Of a DNA stretch of 64,000 bases, positions 1 to 13,378 are shown piece after piece (within the stretch, counting starts at the first letter, position 1; the number at the start of each line of letters is the position of its first letter). Made by a program: the position numbers and the translations under genes. The DNA is from Hermatobates lingyangjiaoensis. Its lineage: Eukaryota; Arthropoda; Insecta; Hemiptera; Hermatobatidae. A model generated the notes under the pieces. The model did not search any database. It saw only the letters and a program-made list of their open reading frames with translations, and was not told where the DNA came from. The stretch lies in NCBI GenBank assembly GCA_026182355.1, contig JAPFBL010001928.1, positions 6,217,501-6,281,500 of the forward strand, in the 5' to 3' direction.

Positions 1-396
1 AAGGAAATCCCTAGGCAGTTTTTCACTTTTACCCCATAGAACCCTGTTTTTTTATTGACTGTATTAACCATATGATTAGTTTTAAATTCCGTAAACAATG
101 AATTCAACTATCATTTTCGGCAGTGGCAGCCAAGAAATGAGATTAGTTGAATGACGGTCATAGTTCCTTTAATAGGTCTTTTACAATCATTCATATAAAA
201 CTGAATTTTATGGTTATAATTGTTCTGGAAGTATATCACTACTCTCTTTTGTGTGATCTTTAAATCACAACTTAGTCAGCCTGTATATTTATGGTAAGGA
301 TTTCAAGTTTTGTATTTGACGTGTGTCGATTTTATTCATCTAGTATTTTGGCATTTGATCAACATTTCTAAGGTAATTATGTTCATTAAACATGAG
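1..396. other. A+T-rich non-coding DNA
   Basis: No gene, repeat unit or clear splice signal was seen here. The only long reading frame in the neighbourhood (336-602, minus) overlaps the SINE that follows and is explained by it. Confidence 0.5.
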
Positions 397-605
397 GACA
401 GGGGCCAGGATAGCCCAGTGGCTTGTGTACTCTCCTCTGGATAGGTAGATCTAGAGATCAATACCCACTCTGACCCAAGTAGGAAGTCAAACAAATCTGA
501 GCGTGTCATCCCTTGGAAAGGACGATGAATCGTTAGTCCGAGGCTGTACCATGTCAGGTACTCGTTAATGATCGCTACTCTAAATAGACTTGACTTAGGC
601 AAAAT
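397..605 (+). mobile_element. tRNA-derived SINE
   Basis: This G+C-richer island carries an RNA polymerase III internal promoter. Box A, TAGCCCAGTGG at 411-421, fits the TRGYNNANNGG consensus exactly. A box B-like AGATCAATACC lies at 455-465, the usual 30-40 nt downstream. This is the structure of a tRNA-derived SINE head followed by an unrelated body of about 140 bp, ending near the A-rich AAAATTT at 600-606. It has no coding capacity of its own and would depend on a LINE for movement. The ends are estimated and no target-site duplication was identified. A decayed tRNA gene is less likely because the cloverleaf arms are not maintained. Confidence 0.6.
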
Positions 606-2240
606 TTAAGACTCTCAATATACAATGTTCATGTGTGGTATCAAAAAGGGGCAATCTTTGGACTATGTGTGTTTTTTCGTGGAACAGCCCATGCTGTTCA
701 TGCAACCTAATCTAACCGAAAAATGTAAAAAAGGATACTTGACATTACAATGGTGGGAGAAATTATTGAGTCTACATTTGTGAACTCATGTAGCTAAAAC
801 AACTCTATCTAGCAATGATGACGCACGAAAAAAGCCTTGAGTCCTAGAATAATAAAATAAGGAGCTTTGTAGGATTGAGTGTGACCTTTGACATTCAAGT
901 CGAAAATTACCAGTCATGAGTTTTCATATAATTATTGTTTATTTAATATGGATATACTCCTTGGTAAATTCATTATTCATTCATTTTCTTTGCTTTTACT
1001 GTTAGTTTTTGTGTTACCATTTAATGTACGATATTAAACATGTGATGTTGCATTCCTTGTCTACTGTAACTTCCTATATACCTACATAAAAAAAAAACAA
1101 AATTATTTGTGTTACTGTTCTCAATAAAAAATTCTCCTGTTCTCCCACTATCATTAAATTTGTCTGTGTTCGTTACCAAACTTTCTCACTATGACTTCGA
1201 TGACAATCAGAGACAACTGTTCATCAGTATTTCAGTATTTTAGTTCCCAAAATCCTTGATAAGACTCCATCACTTTCATACACTCCATTTTTGAATATAC
1301 ACTTTTTCAGAAATTATAATGAACTCTTTAAAAAATTGAATAAACCGTCCTTGTCGTTTGTTGTAATCAAAGACTACATTTACAGCCATTTAACTTTAGT
1401 GATGTTTTAAGGACAGAAAATGCCACTCATTAATTATTTGGCACTCTTCTTACAACATTATAGGATTGATTCTAAATTCTTCCACGTTTAATTATTAAGG
1501 AAGGGATCTTTATCGAGTACCTAGATCGTTCAGGATTGGAACCGACAAATTTACGTTTTCCCTGAAGGACAAGGAGTACACAAAAATGTTTATTTTCCTC
1601 ATGAGAAATCTAGGTTCATGCCAAAATATCACCAGTTCTAAAGGCAAACACGTCGCCCAAAATTTCATACTTGATCCGAATTCGAATAAATGTTTTCCTA
1701 TAATCTTGCCCAGATTTTATTAATTGAGATATAACTACTAATTCTAATAATTATCAATTAAATTTATGAACTTTAGTAAAATGAATTCAGGTATAGAGCA
1801 ACCTTTGAGTTAATGCCAACAAAACTTTTCTAATTTCTCACAATGAGAAGGGGCAGGAAGATTGATGTCATATTGCTTTACCAGCGTGACCAAGCAGAAC
1901 TCTTAAATTTCTCAGCAATCGCTTAATTAATTGGAATTAATAAATTTATTATATATATGTAACCTTCTTTTGTTTAATATCCATATCAAATTAATCGGAG
2001 CGCATAAGAAGTTATTTATAAATATTCGAGAAGAGCTTTCTAAACTTTTACCTCTTAAGGACAACTTATGCGGTTTGCACTCCAAGTATATTAATATCGG
2101 CTAAAAAGGTAGAGCTCCAGAGATTTACGGAACATATTTCATTTGAACCTTAAAACTTGTATGGTTCAAAACTTTATATATAAATTTATGACAAGCAATG
2201 CCTTCATGACTCCATTTCATGTAGAGATGAAATGAAAGTA
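606..2240. other. A+T-rich non-coding DNA
   Basis: No convincing gene was seen. A short segment at 1817-1850 (TTTTCTAATTTCTCA) resembles the arms of the inverted repeat at 5207-5548 and may be a fragment of the same repeat family. Confidence 0.4.
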
Positions 2241-2242
2241 AC

Positions 2243-2822
2243 CAGAGCTGCTGAGTCGAGACCTGAACATCTGACCCGACTCCGGGATACTCGAAGGACC
2301 GACTCCGACTCGTTAATAATAACTCGACAGTTACGTATATACCATTGTCATGTTGTTTGTTATCAAGCAACGAAAATGGCACTTCAACAATACAAAGTGA
2401 ATCATCAGGCTAATTCTAAAGTCATAAATAACTTAATGGCTATAGCTTGCCTTTTTGGATTCTTTTTATGAACTTTATAGAAAAACAATATAGTAAGTAG
2501 GACAATATTGACTGTTTATAATATCAAATTATAATAATGAGATATACATACACATTACTGTAGCACAGCCTAATAATCACAGATAGTTCATTGTTGAAAT
2601 AAAAATATTTCCCTCGTTTCTCCCTTTTTACGCAAAGGCATTCTGCTTGTTTGCATCTCTGTAACCAAAGCGACCAAAATGTTCAAATATGGTCACTCAA
2701 CCGGGTGAGTCAGAGAGGACAGCACTTTAGATGCCTATGTTCCTTATTAATTTTTTTTGAGGAATCGGAGACGGTGGAGATTTACCTAGTCTGACTCCGA
2801 CTCCTGACTCCTATTTCGATTC
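2243..2822. repeat. Degenerate GACTCC-rich repeat patches
   Basis: Two G+C-richer patches (2243-2312 and 2762-2822) contain repeated GACTCCGACTC-like strings. They look like a decayed hexanucleotide-type repeat flanking A+T-rich sequence. Short open frames on both strands across 2125-2471 follow from this repeat composition and are not genes. Confidence 0.4.
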
Positions 2823-3168
2823 CATAGCATTGAAAACCCTAAAACGGTTCTCAGTTTACACATCTAGATTTAGTTCTTTGAAATGGGGTATCTTTATGTA
2901 TATAATGAAGGCCACAATCTCTAGTTACGGTCCAGAATAAATATTTGTTGGTATAAAACTATTCTTTTAATACAACATTAACTGAAACATTGTGTTATGT
3001 TACTGACCAATGAGTAATTTCCTGAATAATTTAAAAAGTAACTTCCGATAAAGAGAAGTAAAAAAAATATACTTGAGTCCTCCCGATCTGACATGATTTG
3101 ATTTCAAAACTACAATTACAGGAGATACAAGAAGAGTGCGGGAGTGCTACATAACCTACATTAGCGTT
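2823..3168. other. A+T-rich non-coding DNA
   Basis: Nothing recognisable was found in this stretch. Confidence 0.4.
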
Positions 3169-3169
3169 A

Positions 3170-3285
3170 TGTAGTAGCGTTGTGCCTTTCTTAGTTCACG
3201 CCATGAGGGAACAACCACCCAGGCGTGTTAAGCCTTCCCACCACGACAAGGTGAAGGCACATCGGGGAGGAATACCATGAAATAT
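3170..3285 (-). mobile_element. G+C-rich island, possible LINE fragment
   Basis: A sharply bounded G+C-rich island lies in A+T-rich DNA. On the minus strand it contains CCTTGTCGTGGTGGGAAGGC, which resembles non-coding segments I associate with animal non-LTR retrotransposons. There is no open frame. The assignment rests on recognition of this one string and on the abrupt change in composition, so it is weak. Confidence 0.25.
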
Positions 3286-5200
3286 GAGAAGTTTGTTAAA
3301 TTTTTTGCAAAGAATTGCAAAATACTGATACAAAATTATACTGTATTTACATTAAGTTTCGTTGTTATTTCTAATTATTATGTTTCCAAATACCTAGTTA
3401 ACAATAGATGAATAATGTTATCTAGGATTTGTAGGCAGTGCTACACCTCCAAGGCGATGAGCTTGAAAAAAAATCAGATATAGCTTCCTTTGACTTTTAT
3501 GAAATATTTCTTATTTGATTAGTAATAACCATTTAGATTCTTGTGCGCGAATAGCCCTTTTGAGTCTCAAGCAATTCAGCATTCAAAACTATTTCGCCAC
3601 TCGCGGTTTCTTTAACGTTAAGTCACGTTTATTATTATATTCTGAAAATAACAGTTTTTATTAATTTGTGTTTGTATTTGTTGGTCTTACCATTTTTAGT
3701 TTTCATTATCAGCTACACTTGGCATTAAATTTAATCGCAGAAAAATCATTTCATAACGAAAAAATAATACGTTACTACTGTATAAATAATAAAGAGATAT
3801 AAAACTCCTAGGAGAGACAACTTAGCAAAAACTGCGAAAAATAAAGATTCATATCCGTACTAAATTTTGAGGTTAAGTAGGCAGTTGAAAAATACCGCCC
3901 TGCGGGCCGCATAGACACTAAACTACGTCGTCAGGAGGGAGCCACAAACATCGCCACGTAAGCCCATGTGTCGGTGAGCCCCCACATAGCCAATGTAATA
4001 CCGAACCAATTTATTAATACAACCGGTGATGCTCTTCTTCAAAAAATTGATCCATTAATCAAGTCTGCAACATGGTAATAATTTCAAGAATGTTTCACCA
4101 AAATCTTCCAAAAGTTTGTCAAAGAATATCTTATGAAATATTGAAACGTTTTGTAATTATATTATCAAAGAACTACATAGGTATCTTTTATAACAAATGT
4201 ATTCTATTGTTTTCTTTAATTTTTTCGAAGGATTAAGTTACAATTTACTGCCTAATTTAGAAGAAAAAAAATTTTTTTTTTATATTTGTTTTAGCTTTGG
4301 TTATGGTGCATTTTCGTTTTTTCAGGTTGCCATGATACTTATGATAATATAACATACAGATATTATATATAGTAGATAACAGTTCATTTTCTTCTATAAG
4401 ATCCTATGTGTTTTAAAAAAAAATTGAGGCATCTCTGAGATGATGACTTATAAATATCAACCCCATTCGTGAAACAGATGAACATAAATGTTAATAATAA
4501 ATGAGTTGATGGTTGTTTTTGCTTAAAGTTCTGTTATATTGTTCCATAATTCCTCTATGTCAGTAACATGTGCTAAATTTTAAGTAAAAACAAAATTTAT
4601 TAGACATAAACTATTTAAGAAAACAAATATAATTCATACTAATAAAAAAAAAGGTTTCTAAGACCTATAGTTTGCTGTATGTATAAATTTAGAAAGAATA
4701 ATCTTTAAAAATTAATCATAATGAACTTTTATCATAATTATTTATCATAATGAACAGTTTTAAATTTAACCAATAAAAAAAGTGCAAACGAATAAAGCGT
4801 TCAAATCGAATGTTGATGCATTAAAAATTAATAGAAAACTGCCCAGTAAAATATTTGCGTAATTGACAAGTGAATGTCAAAATATAGAATGACAAACAGA
4901 GAAAAATGCTTTCAATAAAATTTGTAAACAACTGTGTTTTTTTACAAATCCCTCGGAGAAAAGATCCCTGGGAGAAGTTTTATAACAAATAACCTGGCAC
5001 TGCAAGTTTATTATATTAGATACTCATTTAATCAAATATTAAATTATATTCATTAAAAAAATGTTTAAAGCCTATTCTTTAATCTTTGAACAGACATTAT
5101 TATTTGGATTAAAACTATCAATGCTTATACTTCCCACTTAAAAAATTATAAATTTCACTTAAATAAAATGACAAATTCTTAGTTTAAAACAAGTTTTGCT
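3286..5200. other. A+T-rich DNA with one G+C-rich patch
   Basis: No gene was recognised. A second G+C-rich patch at about 3895-4005 (GCGGGCCGCATAG and neighbours) has no long frame and may be another retroelement fragment. The remainder is A+T-rich and of low complexity. Confidence 0.35.
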
Positions 5201-5206
5201 ACACAT

Positions 5207-5548
5207 TCAAGCTTTGGCTAAACCCCAATAAAGCTTTTCTAATTTCTCAGGAATAATGCTGGTTGAAAAATGGACGCGAATTTCTGATACGATATATTAT
5301 TTACAAATAACTATTATTTCTCTGATTTCTATCTCTTCGTATAATCGATTAAATATTATATAAGTGAGTCAAACTTCACAAAGCTATTGAATTAAAGAAT
5401 TACTTAGAAACATAGAACCATAATATTAAATTAATATAAAATAACATATTTGTTATTTTAAGAATATAAAATAACATATTTGTTAATTTAAGAAATTATT
5501 CCTGAGAAATTAGAAAAGCTTTATTGGGGTTTAGGCAAAGCCTATGCT
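5207..5548. repeat. Inverted-repeat element (MITE-like)
   Basis: About 45 bp at 5207-5255 (containing CCAATAAAGCTTTTCTAATT) is repeated as its reverse complement at 5500-5548. The A+T-rich interior holds two copies of a 28-bp ATATAAAATAACATATTTGT tandem unit at 5433-5490. The layout fits a small non-autonomous foldback or MITE element. No transposase or clear target duplication is visible. Confidence 0.45.
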
Positions 5549-7660
5549 TTAAAGATGTATACTATATTTGGAAATATGGTAACTCTTGTTTATTCAGTTG
5601 TAAAATAATAATAGAAAATATAATTGTTTGTTTTACATTATAAGATATATTTCGGCTCTTTGAAGGTTATATCTTATTTTGGGGAAGGTTAATAAGACTC
5701 TCGTAAACAGATTAATTCATGAAATGTTTTCCTTAGAGAGACATTTTGATTTGAAAGTAAATGTTTGCACTGTCATGGTTATGAAGCACATGCTCTTTAA
5801 ATGATTATACTCGTACTTATCCTGACCTCCTCTCTGGTGATAACATCATGATCTATAGATTTAAAATTATTGATGATTTTTTTTTCAGATGCTGTGTTTC
5901 AGATATATCGCTATATACAAAAATTTACAGGAAATTATTCGAGTGAAAATTAATTTTTCACTCGAAAAATAATAACAGAGTTGATCCCAACTCTAACTCT
6001 CATGTTGCCTTCAAAGCATCAAAGGAGGGACATTTGTCCCATTGGTACTACTAGATGATCCCATTCATTCATCAGATTCATTCATGTCCAATAGGTTTAA
6101 TCAATGACTGTCTGTTTGATGTGGCAGACTTTCTACTTGTAAATCTTTGCTTGACGGTCAAACAGGTCACTTCTTGATAACAATAAAAGTTGAAATCTGG
6201 TTATATTAGTGAGTTCCGTAAGTTCTATTTGTTTTTTATGTGTAATTTCACAGTATATATTATATGTGTGTAGATGATCTAGCACTGTTAGATATCGATC
6301 AGATGTTAGACAAAACCTTGTGTCATGCAATCATGACACCTGCAAACACTTGTGTCATGGTTTGGAACAATTATAAACCATTCAAAGTTTATATTTGTTC
6401 CATAATCATTTTTATTAACCTCTTCAAAGGTATGACACAACATATGTATCTGATTTGGTAATGTCACTAACAGATGTAAAACTAATTTAAGAAGAAAGAG
6501 TGAAAACATCGAAGACCCCATAAAAACATATTCCTTGTTTCCAATTAGAGCTCCTGCATTCACAAATTTATTCAAGTTCATTGTATTTTCTTGACAATAC
6601 CAAACACTGTTATATCATAGAAAAGGAACTTGACTAATTTGGAGATTATTTCGCAACATGAAATCTTCACTCTAGCTTTCCAAAAATGTTAATACTGCTG
6701 TAGTTATACTAATGATATTATATGCATCAGTGGTGTGACATACGAAAATAAGCGTATATATTGATAAGTGGATCAATCACTATCTGTACTACCTCCAGGA
6801 ATGAAAGGCTAATAAACATCTCCCATTTAAACATTTATATTATACCTAAATGGACCATTATTTATTATATACCCAAGACGTTTCATTTATGTTTACTTAT
6901 AATAAAGTTGAGTGTAGGCCACTCCAGATTTTTTTTACCTTACTTTATGTAAAGTGTACTTATCGTGAAAAAATTCGATCTCGAAATTTTGACGGAATTA
7001 CATATTTTAAGGTCCCAGAAGTCGTTTAATGAACTTTTTTCGATGATGTCAGTGTGTGTGTGGGTGCGTATGTATCCAAAGTTTGTTACCACGCTACAGT
7101 CAAGAATGTTTGATGGATCAAGTTGATATTTTACACAAAAATGGGCCACGTAGTGTAGATGATACCTACTGATGCGAGGAATTATACATGACGGGAGTCA
7201 CTTTTTTGCCAAAAACCTGTTTTTAGACTATATTTTTTTTCTCCTAAACCACTAACTCTAGTCTGTGAAAGAGAAACTGTACATCATAAGTAAAGTTAAC
7301 CGTAAACTGATAGTAATTTTCTTTTTTTTTACTAATGCTAACTATATTGTATATACAATACGATTTAGAAACATCTGCATTAGGATTTGGTTTTAACTTT
7401 ATACCAGATGAAAAGAAAATTAATTACACAGAATTAACAAATAGTTTGTGTAGTACCCAAAACATTTTTCAGATGTTTATAATACAATAGAGAATACTAA
7501 AGGAATTAATGTCACAAACACTGATAAATGAGGATCCGTAATCTTAGTAGATATGGAAAATCTATTAATTTTCCAAGACGGAAACTCTATTATCTGATAC
7601 TAATACTCGGAGCATTAAGACTCTTTTTTTGTGGTGAGTTACTTGAACATAAATATATAA
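5549..7660. other. A+T-rich non-coding DNA
   Basis: No supported gene was found. A clean polypyrimidine-AG followed by ATG at about 5888 gives only 27 codons. The frame at 6940-7149 (minus) crosses a short TG-rich tract. Neither could be tied to a known protein. Confidence 0.35.
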
Positions 7661-7664
7661 TGAA

Positions 7665-7790
7665 AATTTATCAGGAACCGGTAAGCTTTTCAGGTTCAAA
7701 TCAAATTTTTAACTCTGACATTTCGGTATCATCTAATACGTTTAGGATATACCTTATGCATTTCTACACCACAACGGACGTACAATGGGT
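7665..7790 (-). mobile_element. Decayed PLE-like terminal module
   Basis: The run TTTATCAGGAACCGG, then CTTTTCAGGTTCAAAT, then CATTTCGGTATC parallels the segment at 28430-28520, where the same order ends in CCAACGTTTCTGTC. The similarity suggests an old, mutated copy of the same retroelement terminus. The overlapping plus-strand frame (7528-7812) is therefore unlikely to be a gene. Confidence 0.35.
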
Positions 7791-9430
7791 TGTTACACAA
7801 TTAATAGATTAAAATTTCTACCTAGATACTCATATAAAACTTCAATATAATAGTTTTTTAGTTTTCTTTCTCAAAACTTGTACTTCTAGGTATGATAGAG
7901 ATCTGAATAGGACGGAAATAAGTATTTAGCTTTACATTTTTCAACTGGTAAAACTAACTGATTCCTGTGAAATTTTCATTCCACGATTCTATTCCACGAT
8001 CCACGTCTATATGAAGTTTTATAAGTACATGTATAATCTAAAGAACTGGAGTTTATTTAAAGAGAATCTCTATTTCAAAAGAAAATGTACTTAAAAGTTA
8101 ATACAAATGCAGGTACACAGATAAAATGTTCACTGTATAGGAAATGTAATACCACATAAAATTACAAATAAATATAATACTAATTTTGTAATACATAAAC
8201 AAAACTGTAATACCTACTACAGCTAAGCAAATTCAAAGTCTCTACTAATATCTATAATGTACATCATTTCAATGTTAACAAAAATAAATTGGCAATTTTT
8301 TTCTAATTTAAAAGTCGTATAAGCTCACTGTTTGCATAGAAATATCTTATATGCTGGGCGTGCAAAACATCTCTCATATATATTTCATAAAAGCCAACAA
8401 ATAACACTTTTATATCCAATGATTTTTTACATTTATAAATGAGCTAATTTCCTTTATTTATAAATACACTCACTCCTTCTTTGTATGCGTTATTTAAATT
8501 TCACATTACATAATTTTTAGATAACTTTTTATCATCCATTTTTTTACAAATTATCACAAAAAAACATATCCAACTTAAAAAAATAGGAGAAAACATTTTC
8601 AAAATATAAATTTCATTAAATAAAAAAAAAAATCATATATTTTAATAGGAAACAGAGGCAAACGAAAATGAGCACACATATGACATATCATTTAAAAAAT
8701 CTCTATCACAAAGATTAAAAAATAAATCTCATAAACATTTTAAAATTGGAGGGAATTTAAAACAGAAGTATATCCTATGAATAAAAACCATGTTTCATTT
8801 AAATCATAAAATCATATTGATTTATTAAGCTTGACATATTTTTTTTCACTTTTCACCTGCATCCAGGTATACTCAGTAACACATCAAAAATAAAAAAATA
8901 TACTATAGAATCCTGTTTTCCACACCAGTGCCATACATGGTCACAAATTACGTAACGGGTATATGTACACTAAATAGTATAAGCAAATCGCTTCAAAATT
9001 AAAATATAACTAAACCAAAAACTTCAAGTTTTTAATATTCAGATAATACGAGGCTCATGAATATTAAAATCTTTACTAATTAACAAGAAATACAAAATTA
9101 TATTGAAGAATCTATCATTTAAAAATACTTTTAAGATAGTTATTGAACTATTAAGTTGAAACACGTATTTCCAGATTTAAACTGTAAAACCTTTAGAACA
9201 ATTAGACTAGGTATACTACTCTTGAAGAATACTGATTACACCATTTATAATAGTACAACTAGAAAAAGTAAATTATACACAAATAATTCAGATAAAATAG
9301 TTAAATGCAGAAGTAGAACAACACCAAAAAATCTAAATTCATTACATGAGATTTTATTCAAATAAATAAAATAAAGTTATATTAACTAGAAAAAATGTAT
9401 TAATATATTTTTTAACATTAGTTTTAGGAA
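7791..9430. other. A+T-rich non-coding DNA
   Basis: No gene or repeat with internal structure was seen. Confidence 0.4.
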
Positions 9431-9439
9431 ACAATTTAA

Positions 9440-11290
9440 TATATACTATCATTTGAAGGGTTTATATCTGCTCAATTTAGTTACACAAGGACATTTTTAA
9501 AATTACTGCTACACTTAGAAGATAACGAATTCTCAGCTTCACTTTGGGTCTTAGAATACACAATATCTGTAGGGATGCCAGTTCAATTTAGCTACACAAG
9601 AATTTGTAAAATGTTGCATTAACTGAAGGTTGATAGTGCATTATTTAGCAATACATGGAGAGAGATTTAAAATGATGCCTTCACTGAAGAGTGGAAGACT
9701 ACCATTTCAGGTAAACATGAAAAAGAATTTAACTGAAATCACACTGAATTTAACTGATGAAAGGTTATTGACATTTAAACGAAGAAATCGACACCTGCTG
9801 AGTTACACTAGATGTGAAGAAAACTTTTAACTAAATTATGACTAAACGGAGAGAGAACGACTGATCAATTTAGCCACACACTGAGAATGATTTAAAATAA
9901 TACCTAAACTGAATGACTGCTACCAGATTAACCGATTCAATTAATGATTTATTCATTGAATGAATGAATCATTCATGTTCGTGGAGAAGAACTTCTAAAT
10001 TAGGATATTAGTTTTATGATTCCAGAAGAATTTAAAATTACGCCTAAATTGAGGAAGTAACACCAACTCAATTTAGCTACAACAGTGAGAAGTATTTTAA
10101 AATGATGCCTAACTGAAGTGTTGACGAGTCCAGAATTAAAACAAACATGGTGAAGGACTTATAATTATGCCTGTTCTAATCGACTCAACATCACTACAAG
10201 TGGGAACGATTTAAAAATATCCCAAAACAGAAACATTAATCACTGCTAAATTTAATTAAAAATTGAGAATGTTTTAAAATGATCCTTAAAGTGAAAGATT
10301 GATGTCTGCTAAATTTAACTACACATTGGGAATGACTTAAAAGATCCCTAACGTGAAGGATTGAAGCCTGTCTAATTTAACTAAACATTGAGAATGATTT
10401 AAAACGATCCCTAAAGTGAAAGATTGATGCCTGCTAAATTTAACTACACATTGGGAATGACTTAAAAGATCCCTAACGTGAAGGATTGAAGCCTGTCTAA
10501 TTTAACTAAACATTGAGAATGATTTAAAACGATCCCTAAAGTGAAAGATTGATGCCTGCTAAATTTAACTACACATTGGGAATGACTTAAAAGATCCCTG
10601 CCGTGAAGGATTGAAGCTGTCTAATTTAACTAAACATTGAGAATAATTTAAAACGATCCCTAAAGTGAAAGGTTGATGCCTGCTAAATTTAACTACACAT
10701 TGAGAATGACTTAAAAGATCCCTGACGTGAAGGATTGAAGCTGTCTAATTTAACTAAACATTGAGAATGATTTAAAACGATCCCTAAAGTGAAAGATTGA
10801 TGCCTGCTAAATTTAACTACACATTGGGAATGACTTAAAAGATCCCTAACGTGAAGGATTGAAGCTGTCTAATTTAACTAAACATTGAGAATGATTTAAA
10901 ACGATCCCTAAAGTGAAAGATTGATGCCTGCTAAATTTAACTACACATTGGGAATGACTTAAAGGATCCCTGACATGAAGGATTGAAGCCTGTCTAATTT
11001 AACTAAACATTGAGAATGATTTAAAACGATCCCTAAAGTGAAAGATTCATACCTGCTAAATTTAACTACACATTGGGAATGACTTAAAGGATCCCTAAAG
11101 TGAAGAATTGAAGCTGTCTAATTTAACTAAACATTGAGAATGATTTAAAACGATCCCTAAAGTGAAGGATTGAAATCTGCTCAATTTAATTACCCATAAA
11201 TTAAATTGACCCTCAAACTGAGATATTGACACCTACTCAATTTAGGTACATAATGAACAACATTTAATATGGTATCTCAAATGTGGGAAG
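9440..11290. repeat. Satellite array: ~62-bp monomers, 124-125-bp dimers
   Basis: A unit of about 62 bp, with the core ATTTAACTA, ACATTGRGAATGA, TTAAAA, GATCCCTAA, GTGAAGGATTGA, is tandemly repeated. In the centre (about 10247-11190) two alternating monomer types form a homogeneous dimer. The landmark TGCTAAATTTAACTACA falls at 10307, 10432, 10557, 10681, 10805, 10929 and 11054, giving 124-125-bp periods. Towards both edges, and especially at 9440-10240, the monomers are diverged and only the GCTCAATTTAGCTACA and ACTGAAG words remain. The frame at 9630-9830 lies inside these monomers and is not a gene. Confidence 0.9.
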
Positions 11291-12633
11291 ATGATTACTG
11301 AACTATATAATAAGATATATTATATGATCAATAACGATCAACTTAAAAAAAAACATGGCAGGATCAATTTGTACTACATATAAGTTATATTTTCTTTGTA
11401 TTGGTGAATGTAGTTTAAGGAATGCTCAGAACCCTTTAAGAAACACACTAGAATGACAGTAGTAAAGCTGATCAAACTAATGTGCGATTATATGAGGTTA
11501 AATTATAAAAAAATAATCAATTTAACCTTAATAAATTAAAATTAATTATTTTTTTATTAATTAACCTTAATTAAGAAAAACAATTGTATCACACAAAAAA
11601 CTCTTAAATTCAAATAAATATGTATTATTTATGTTACATATAATAATGGAACTAGTTAACATAAGACATATTTAATTTCAAAGTGAGCTTGCTTAATCAA
11701 TATGAATATTTGTGTCGAAAAATGAAATCAAATGCAAAAATTAAAATAACCTGAAACAATTAAACTTCTTCAGTAATTATTATTAAATTAGTTATAATTT
11801 GAATTAATTATAAAAATTATTACTAATTATTTAATAGTAACTTCTTCATTACTAAAAAAGACTTGAAAATTACTGGCCCTTTTAGACAAAATCCCTATTA
11901 TAAAAATGTACTTCAAAATATAATAGAAAAAAATAAATTTGAAACTAATACATACGATAGTACGTAGTTACGGTTTTGTTGGAATTGAGATTTCAAAAAC
12001 ATATATAAATCACTGGTCCAATAACTAAGGAATGTGATTTCGTTCTCTTAATACATATATTCAGTCGCTAGGTACACAATAAAAGAATTTCCGAAAAAAA
12101 CTTATCATTTTTTAAATAAACTAACTTTTATATGATAAATAACTAATATTCCGACAAAAATATTCTAAACAACTGTTTATAGTTTAGGTTATTTTACAAC
12201 AAAAAAAAAAATCAATTTTCACTTCATTTAAAATAGAGAATGGAATATAATTTTTAAAATTATGTTTAATAATTGCAATTTAATTAATATGACAATAGTT
12301 AGCTGTAAAACAAGAAAATAATCTGTACAATAGATACTACTGATATAGTTAAGCTACAATGATGTAACAATAAGTAGTTTAAAATGACTACAACGAAATG
12401 CTTGCATAATTTGAACTCAAAAAAGGTATCTCAGACATACCAATTTCTCCGCCAGTAGAATAGCTTTACACATTCTAACATGAATACTGAAAAACTATTC
12501 TGGATTCAATCTAGTTCTATTATTGCATGTACATTTTTCATTATAAAAAATGCAATATGCAGTATTGTCATAACTACGTCTCATTCGGAGCTGTAATTAT
12601 TTATTCAGTTATGAATGACTAATGTTGTCTTAC
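11291..12633. other. A+T-rich non-coding DNA
   Basis: Apart from an A+T-rich palindromic stretch near 11500-11580 and 11770-11840, nothing could be identified. If the exon at 12634-12754 is real, this stretch is intron on the minus strand. Confidence 0.4.
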
Positions 12634-12754
12634 CTCGAAACTACCATTGGTGCTATAGGAGAGGTTTCGCACGCTACCTTCTTCAAGGGCAACTAATTGA
12701 AATCGTTTGAACTGCACAAGTTTTCCTACAAACTGATACCAAAACCGATCGTTA
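12634..12754 (-). CDS. Exon of an unidentified protein-coding gene
   Basis: A 121-nt minus-strand block reads as one open frame of 40 codons containing NDRFWYQFVGKLVQFKRFQL and VALEEGSVRNLSYSTNGSFE. It is bounded by an AG acceptor (AAAATTTAG at 12755-12763) and an excellent donor (GAG then GTAAGA). It starts with one nucleotide of a split codon and ends in phase 0. The other two frames contain stops. Codon composition is balanced and G+C is clearly higher than the flanks, as expected of an exon in this genome. I do not recognise the protein. Neighbouring exons were not found, so introns must be long. The exon may still be part of a pseudogene. Confidence 0.55.
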
Positions 12755-13296
12755 CTAAATTTTATTATTATATTTAACTGATTTCTAATTATTTCTCATT
12801 TACTTAATCAAATATTTTCTGACTGAAATTAATAAAGCCGGAAAAACAATGAAAAATGAAATTAACCAATACATCAATATTTCAAAACAATAAATATAAA
12901 TTAAAATGTTTAATATAGTATACAGCACTACAAAATAATAAAGATGGAAATTTAAAATATCATAATCATTAAAAACAGCCCAAGGAAATTTATGATTTCA
13001 TTGAACTGTTATTAACAATAGAAAACTAGGTTATTCAATATACATTTCAAAAATTGTTTTGCAGTTATGACAAGCAAATTAATAATAGATTAGATAAATA
13101 TTATTGTGTTTTTAGCAATAAAAGATCAATTCACATAATTTTAAACATATATCAAAGCCTTTCAGTCTATCGAGTCGCCTGTGTGAAAGACAAGAAGTTT
13201 TCTTCATTTTAAACTTTATTGTTTAGATTGAATGCCATATTACCATTATCATCAAAGTTTATGCACGTGTAAAGAGAAATAATATCAAAAGATAAA
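12755..13296. other. A+T-rich non-coding DNA
   Basis: Nothing identifiable was found. It could be intron of the minus-strand gene represented by 12634-12754. Confidence 0.4.
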
Positions 13297-13378
13297 GTAA
13301 ACCACAGACACAGAACAAAGAAACGAACACACTCATAAGAAAGTGTGTTCGTTTTTTTGTTCTGTCTCTGTGGTTTAC
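13297..13378. repeat. 37-bp perfect-type inverted repeat
   Basis: The arms 13297-13333 and 13342-13378 are near-perfect reverse complements (outer GTAAACCACAGACACAGAAC, inner GAACACACT) separated by 8 nt. This resembles the foldback retroelement ends elsewhere in the window. The overlapping frames on both strands (13259-13579) are by-products of the palindrome. Confidence 0.75.

Noticed and set aside
397..605. Functional tRNA gene
   Set aside because: Only the A and B boxes are kept; acceptor and anticodon stems do not form and a non-tRNA body follows.
6940..7149. 69-codon minus-strand frame with HTHTHT
   Set aside because: It crosses a short TG-rich tract and lacks a recognisable domain; possibly an old repeat but not supportable as a gene.
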